DNA of 31,263 nucleotides. Origin: VRUE01 sp035548675 (lineage in GTDB: Bacteria > Actinomycetota > Thermoleophilia > Solirubrobacterales > 70-9). The position numbers and the translations under genes were made by a program. Of this stretch, positions 29,174-31,263 are shown piece after piece; position 1 is the stretch's first letter, and each line of letters begins with the position of its first letter. The notes under the pieces are model-generated. The model had not been told where the DNA came from and made no database searches. It worked only from the letters and a program-made list of their open reading frames with translations. Where the stretch lies: contig DASZSJ010000033.1 of assembly GCA_035548675.1 (NCBI GenBank), forward strand, positions 1 to 31,263. The letters run 5' to 3'.

Positions 29174-29739
29174 GGCGCGATACCCCGCATCACCGTGAGC
29201 AGGCTCCCGGCGACGTCGGAGGCGTCCTCACCGGTGCCGAGCCTGCGCAGGCCCATCCCGTACATCAGCGCCACGATCGTGCGCGCGTGGCGGGCAGCCT
29301 CGGGCGCTCCGAGCATCTCCAGCGCCGCCGCCGCCACCCCTTCGTAGGCGTCGAAGCAGCGCTGCGAGGCCTCGCGCAGGGCGGGGTCGCGCGCCGCCTG
29401 CAGGTGCAGCTCGATCTCCGCCAGCTGCTGGATCCGATTGGTCGACTCCTCGACCACGCGCTGCACTTCCGCCGCGATCTGCTCGACACTCGGTTCGCTG
29501 CGACGCAGCTCGGCGGCAATCTTCTCCTGCTTCACCACCTCCTCGCCTACGTAGAGCAGCAGGCTCTCGCGCAGCAGGTCGACCTGGCTGGGGAAGTGGT
29601 AGGTGAGCGAACCGAGGGCCACGCCGGCCTCGCCGGCGACGCGGCGATTGGTGACAGCGGGCACGCCTTCGCGACCGATCAGGTCGACGGTGGCACGGAG
29701 GATTCGCTCGCGGGTGTCCGGGGGCGCGGCGGTGGCCAA
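29170..29739 (-). CDS. TetR-family transcriptional regulator
   Basis: A 189-residue TetR-type repressor. The HTH is at about 12-58: TRERILRATVDLIGREG, then VTNRRVAGEAGVALGSLTYH, ending in the typical LTYHFPSQVDLL. The C-terminal domain is helical and would bind a small ligand, perhaps an acyl-CoA or an amide. TTG 29739 is the start; TAGGCT (29753-29748) precedes it by eight bases. It overlaps glpK by CTGA and diverges from the amidase gene, with a perfect 16-bp palindrome between. It probably represses itself, glpK and the amidase. Confidence 0.9.
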   Translation of the reverse strand: MATAAPPDTRERILRATVDLIGREGVPAVTNRRVAGEAGVALGSLTYHFPSQVDLLRESLLLYVGEEVVKQEKIAAELRRSEPSVEQIAAEVQRVVEESTNRIQQLAEIELHLQAARDPALREASQRCFDAYEGVAAAALEMLGAPEAARHARTIVALMYGMGLRRLGTGEDASDVAGSLLTVMRGIAP

Positions 29740-29747
29740 GAAGCGTC

Positions 29748-29753
29748 AGCCTA
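29748..29753 (-). promoter_or_regulatory. Probable -10 of tetR-glpK
   Basis: Minus-strand TAGGCT fits TANNNT, eight bases before TTG 29739, with no Shine-Dalgarno. The 16-bp palindrome overlaps the expected -35 position. Confidence 0.4.
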
Positions 29754-29768
29754 CCGTTCTCGCTTATC

Positions 29769-29784
29769 GTTCGTTCGAACGAAC
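29769..29784. promoter_or_regulatory. TetR operator: perfect 16-bp palindrome
   Basis: GTTCGTTCGAACGAAC is an exact palindrome in the 73-bp gap between divergent tetR-glpK and amidase genes, 29 bp from the amidase ATG and at the -35 region of tetR. Shape and place match a self-regulating TetR operator. Confidence 0.75.
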
Positions 29785-29812
29785 AAAGAAATTGTGCGGC
29801 AAGGAGGCACCC

Positions 29813-31219
29813 ATGGCGACGGCAACGACGAAGACTGACGGTCCCGGCCTGCAAGAGCAGGCGCGGTTGTTGCGGGATGGCGAGGCCAGCTCACGCGAAC
29901 TGGTCGCAGAGGCGCTGGCGCGGGCGGAGGCGAGCCAGGAGACGCTCAACGCCTTCCGCGTGATCTGCAGCGAGGAAGCGCTGGCCGCGGCGGAGGAGGC
30001 CGACGAGCGAATCGCCGCCGGCGAGAGCGCACCGCTACTGGGCGTGCCGGTGGCGATCAAGGACGACGTCGACCTGGCGGGCCACACCACCCCCTTCGGC
30101 TGCGGTGGCGGCGTGCCGGCCGTGCGCGATGCCGAGGCGGTACGGCGGCTGCGCGAGGCCGGCGCGATCGTGATCGGCAAGACCCACGCGCCCGAGGTCG
30201 GCCTCTGGCACTTCACCGAGACGCCCCTGCACGGCGCCACCCGCAACCCCTGGAACCTCGACCACACCCCGGGCGGCTCCAGCGGCGGCGCCGCGGCCGC
30301 GGTGGCGGCGGGGATCGTGCCGGCGGCGATTGGCTCCGACGGCGCCGGCTCGATCCGCATCCCGGCCGCCTGGACCGGGCTGGTCGGGTTGAAGCCCCAG
30401 CGCGGTCGCATCTCGACTTGGCCGGACGCCGAGTCCTTCAACGGCCTCAGCGTCTTCGGGCCGCTGGCACGGTCGACCGAGGACGCGGCCCTGCTGCTCG
30501 ACGCCGTCCACGGCAACGTCCCCGCCGACCTGCACAAGCCCGAGCCGCCGATCGAATCGTTCTCCACAGCCGCGGCGCGGGAACCCGGACCGCTTCGCAT
30601 TGCCGTCTCCTTCGCCACCCCCTTCGGCGTGTCCAGCGCCGTGGCCGACGAGCACCGCGAGGCGATCGAGGCCTTCGCCGTGCGCCTCGGTGAGCTCGGC
30701 CACGAAATCGTCCGCGTCGATCCAAGCTACGGCCTGGTCGGGCCCGCGATCGTCGCCCGCGGCGAGGCCGCGGTCGAGGCATGGCTTGCCGCCCATGCCG
30801 AGGACCGCGGCAATCTCGAGCCGCGCACGCGGGCTGCGGCCCGCATCGGCAGGGCGCTCCAGGGCCTGCCCCTGCGCTTCGCCCGCGCTGGCGAGCCGGC
30901 GATGCGGCGGCGCATCGGCCGCGTCTTCGAGCGCTGCGACGTCGTCCTCACCCCCACCACCGCGCGACCGGCCCCGCGCATCGGCGCCCTCGACGGCCGC
31001 GGCTACTGGAAGACCGGCAACACCGCCAGCGCCACCTGCCCCTTCGCCTTCGCCTGGAACGTGGTCGGCTGGCCCGGCATCAACGTCCCCGCCGGCTTCA
31101 CCTCCACCGGCCTGCCGATCGGCGCCCAACTGCTCGGCCGCGAAAACGACGAGGCGACGCTGCTCTCCCTCGCCGGCCAGGTCGAGCGCGCCGAGAGCGG
31201 CTGGCCGCGGCCAAGCTGA
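29813..31219 (+). CDS. Amidase-signature family amidase
   Basis: A 468-residue amidase-signature enzyme with the Ser-cisSer-Lys triad: Lys83 (VAIKDDVD), Ser156/Ser157 (PGGSSGGA) and nucleophile Ser180 (GSDGAGSIR). GLVGLKPQRGRIS and ATCPFAFAWNVVGWPGINVP are also family-typical. It hydrolyses an unknown carboxamide; relatives include aliphatic, aryl and fatty-acid amidases and GatA. AAGGAGG lies five bases before ATG 29813. The gene is divergent from tetR and likely under its control. The larger upstream frame is antisense to tetR. Confidence 0.9.
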   Translation: MATATTKTDGPGLQEQARLLRDGEASSRELVAEALARAEASQETLNAFRVICSEEALAAAEEADERIAAGESAPLLGVPVAIKDDVDLAGHTTPFGCGGGVPAVRDAEAVRRLREAGAIVIGKTHAPEVGLWHFTETPLHGATRNPWNLDHTPGGSSGGAAAAVAAGIVPAAIGSDGAGSIRIPAAWTGLVGLKPQRGRISTWPDAESFNGLSVFGPLARSTEDAALLLDAVHGNVPADLHKPEPPIESFSTAAAREPGPLRIAVSFATPFGVSSAVADEHREAIEAFAVRLGELGHEIVRVDPSYGLVGPAIVARGEAAVEAWLAAHAEDRGNLEPRTRAAARIGRALQGLPLRFARAGEPAMRRRIGRVFERCDVVLTPTTARPAPRIGALDGRGYWKTGNTASATCPFAFAWNVVGWPGINVPAGFTSTGLPIGAQLLGRENDEATLLSLAGQVERAESGWPRPS

Positions 31220-31227
31220 GGGGGCGT

Positions 31228-31263
31228 GGCGACTTATTCCCCACCGGTGGGTAATAAGTCGCC
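31228..31263. terminator. Near-perfect 18-bp inverted repeat after the amidase gene
   Basis: GGCGACTTATTCCCCACC and GGTGGGTAATAAGTCGCC are reverse complements with one mismatch and no loop. It starts 9 bp after the amidase stop and ends at the window edge. Position supports a terminator, but the GGCGACTT arm is shared with 4708-4742, so it may be a dispersed palindrome. Confidence 0.6.

Noticed and set aside
1..31263. tRNA, rRNA and CRISPR arrays
   Set aside because: Read for cloverleaf features and for regularly spaced direct repeats; none seen. The element integrates in a protein gene, not a tRNA.

Overview
The window is GC-rich, densely packed bacterial chromosome. Acyl-CoA dehydrogenases, an alpha-methylacyl-CoA racemase, a BKACE-type enzyme, a Ddn-type F420-dependent reductase, DUF445 and many starts that look leaderless (a TANNNT box 6-9 nt before ATG/GTG/TTG) all fit an actinobacterium. 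My best guess, from gene flavour alone, is the Thermoleophilia/Solirubrobacterales; no rRNA or tRNA is present to confirm it.

Region 1 (1-12091) is core metabolism. A truncated SDR gene and an NAD-dependent epimerase gene diverge. A leftward six-gene operon follows (7131 down to 1376): enoyl-CoA hydratase, acyl-CoA carboxyltransferase, BKACE, OsmC, alpha-methylacyl-CoA racemase and a MerR-type regulator. Most junctions overlap or are short, and the set suggests degradation of a branched or carboxylated acyl-CoA. Two IVD-type acyl-CoA dehydrogenases lie rightward at 7291 and 10913. Between them a leftward DUF445 membrane protein and an Abi-alpha-like protein overlap by 4 bp.

Region 2 (12056-18312) is an unnamed integrative element of about 6.2 kb. 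It sits in the 3' end of the second acyl-CoA dehydrogenase gene between 37-bp direct repeats (36/37 identical) that re-create the end of that gene. It has a tyrosine integrase, an excisionase, a strong 72-nt hairpin and two divergent cargo operons. The leftward operon encodes a small membrane protein, an antitoxin, a PIN toxin, a UDG-like protein and an unknown protein, the last four chained by 4-bp overlaps. The rightward operon encodes a pentapeptide-repeat/two-TM channel-like protein, a GSxxxG nucleotidyltransferase and a small helical protein. The attachment core lies inside the integrase reading frame, so the integrase C-terminus should differ between integrated and circular forms. This is the most novel content of the window.

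Region 3 (18313-23612) is a looser rightward run: a small membrane protein, GNAT, a PUA/EVE-like plus Mrr-type nuclease, an amidase_2 protein, SixA, a DUF4234-like protein, a VOC protein and a second GNAT. Two intergenic regions carry related copies of an unexplained ~45-nt motif.

Region 4 (23613-31263) is lipid and redox metabolism: an SDR followed by a Ddn-like reductase, a convergent PECR-type SDR lacking YxxxK, a lactonase-like metallo-beta-lactamase, a PlsC-type acyltransferase, glycerol kinase with its TetR regulator, and a divergent amidase. A perfect 16-bp palindrome between tetR and the amidase is a likely operator. Glycerol kinase has no ATG/GTG/TTG at its conserved N-terminus and probably starts at a CTG overlapping the tetR stop. 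Several long perfect or near-perfect palindromes (2070, 4708, 25096, 31228) punctuate the non-element DNA.
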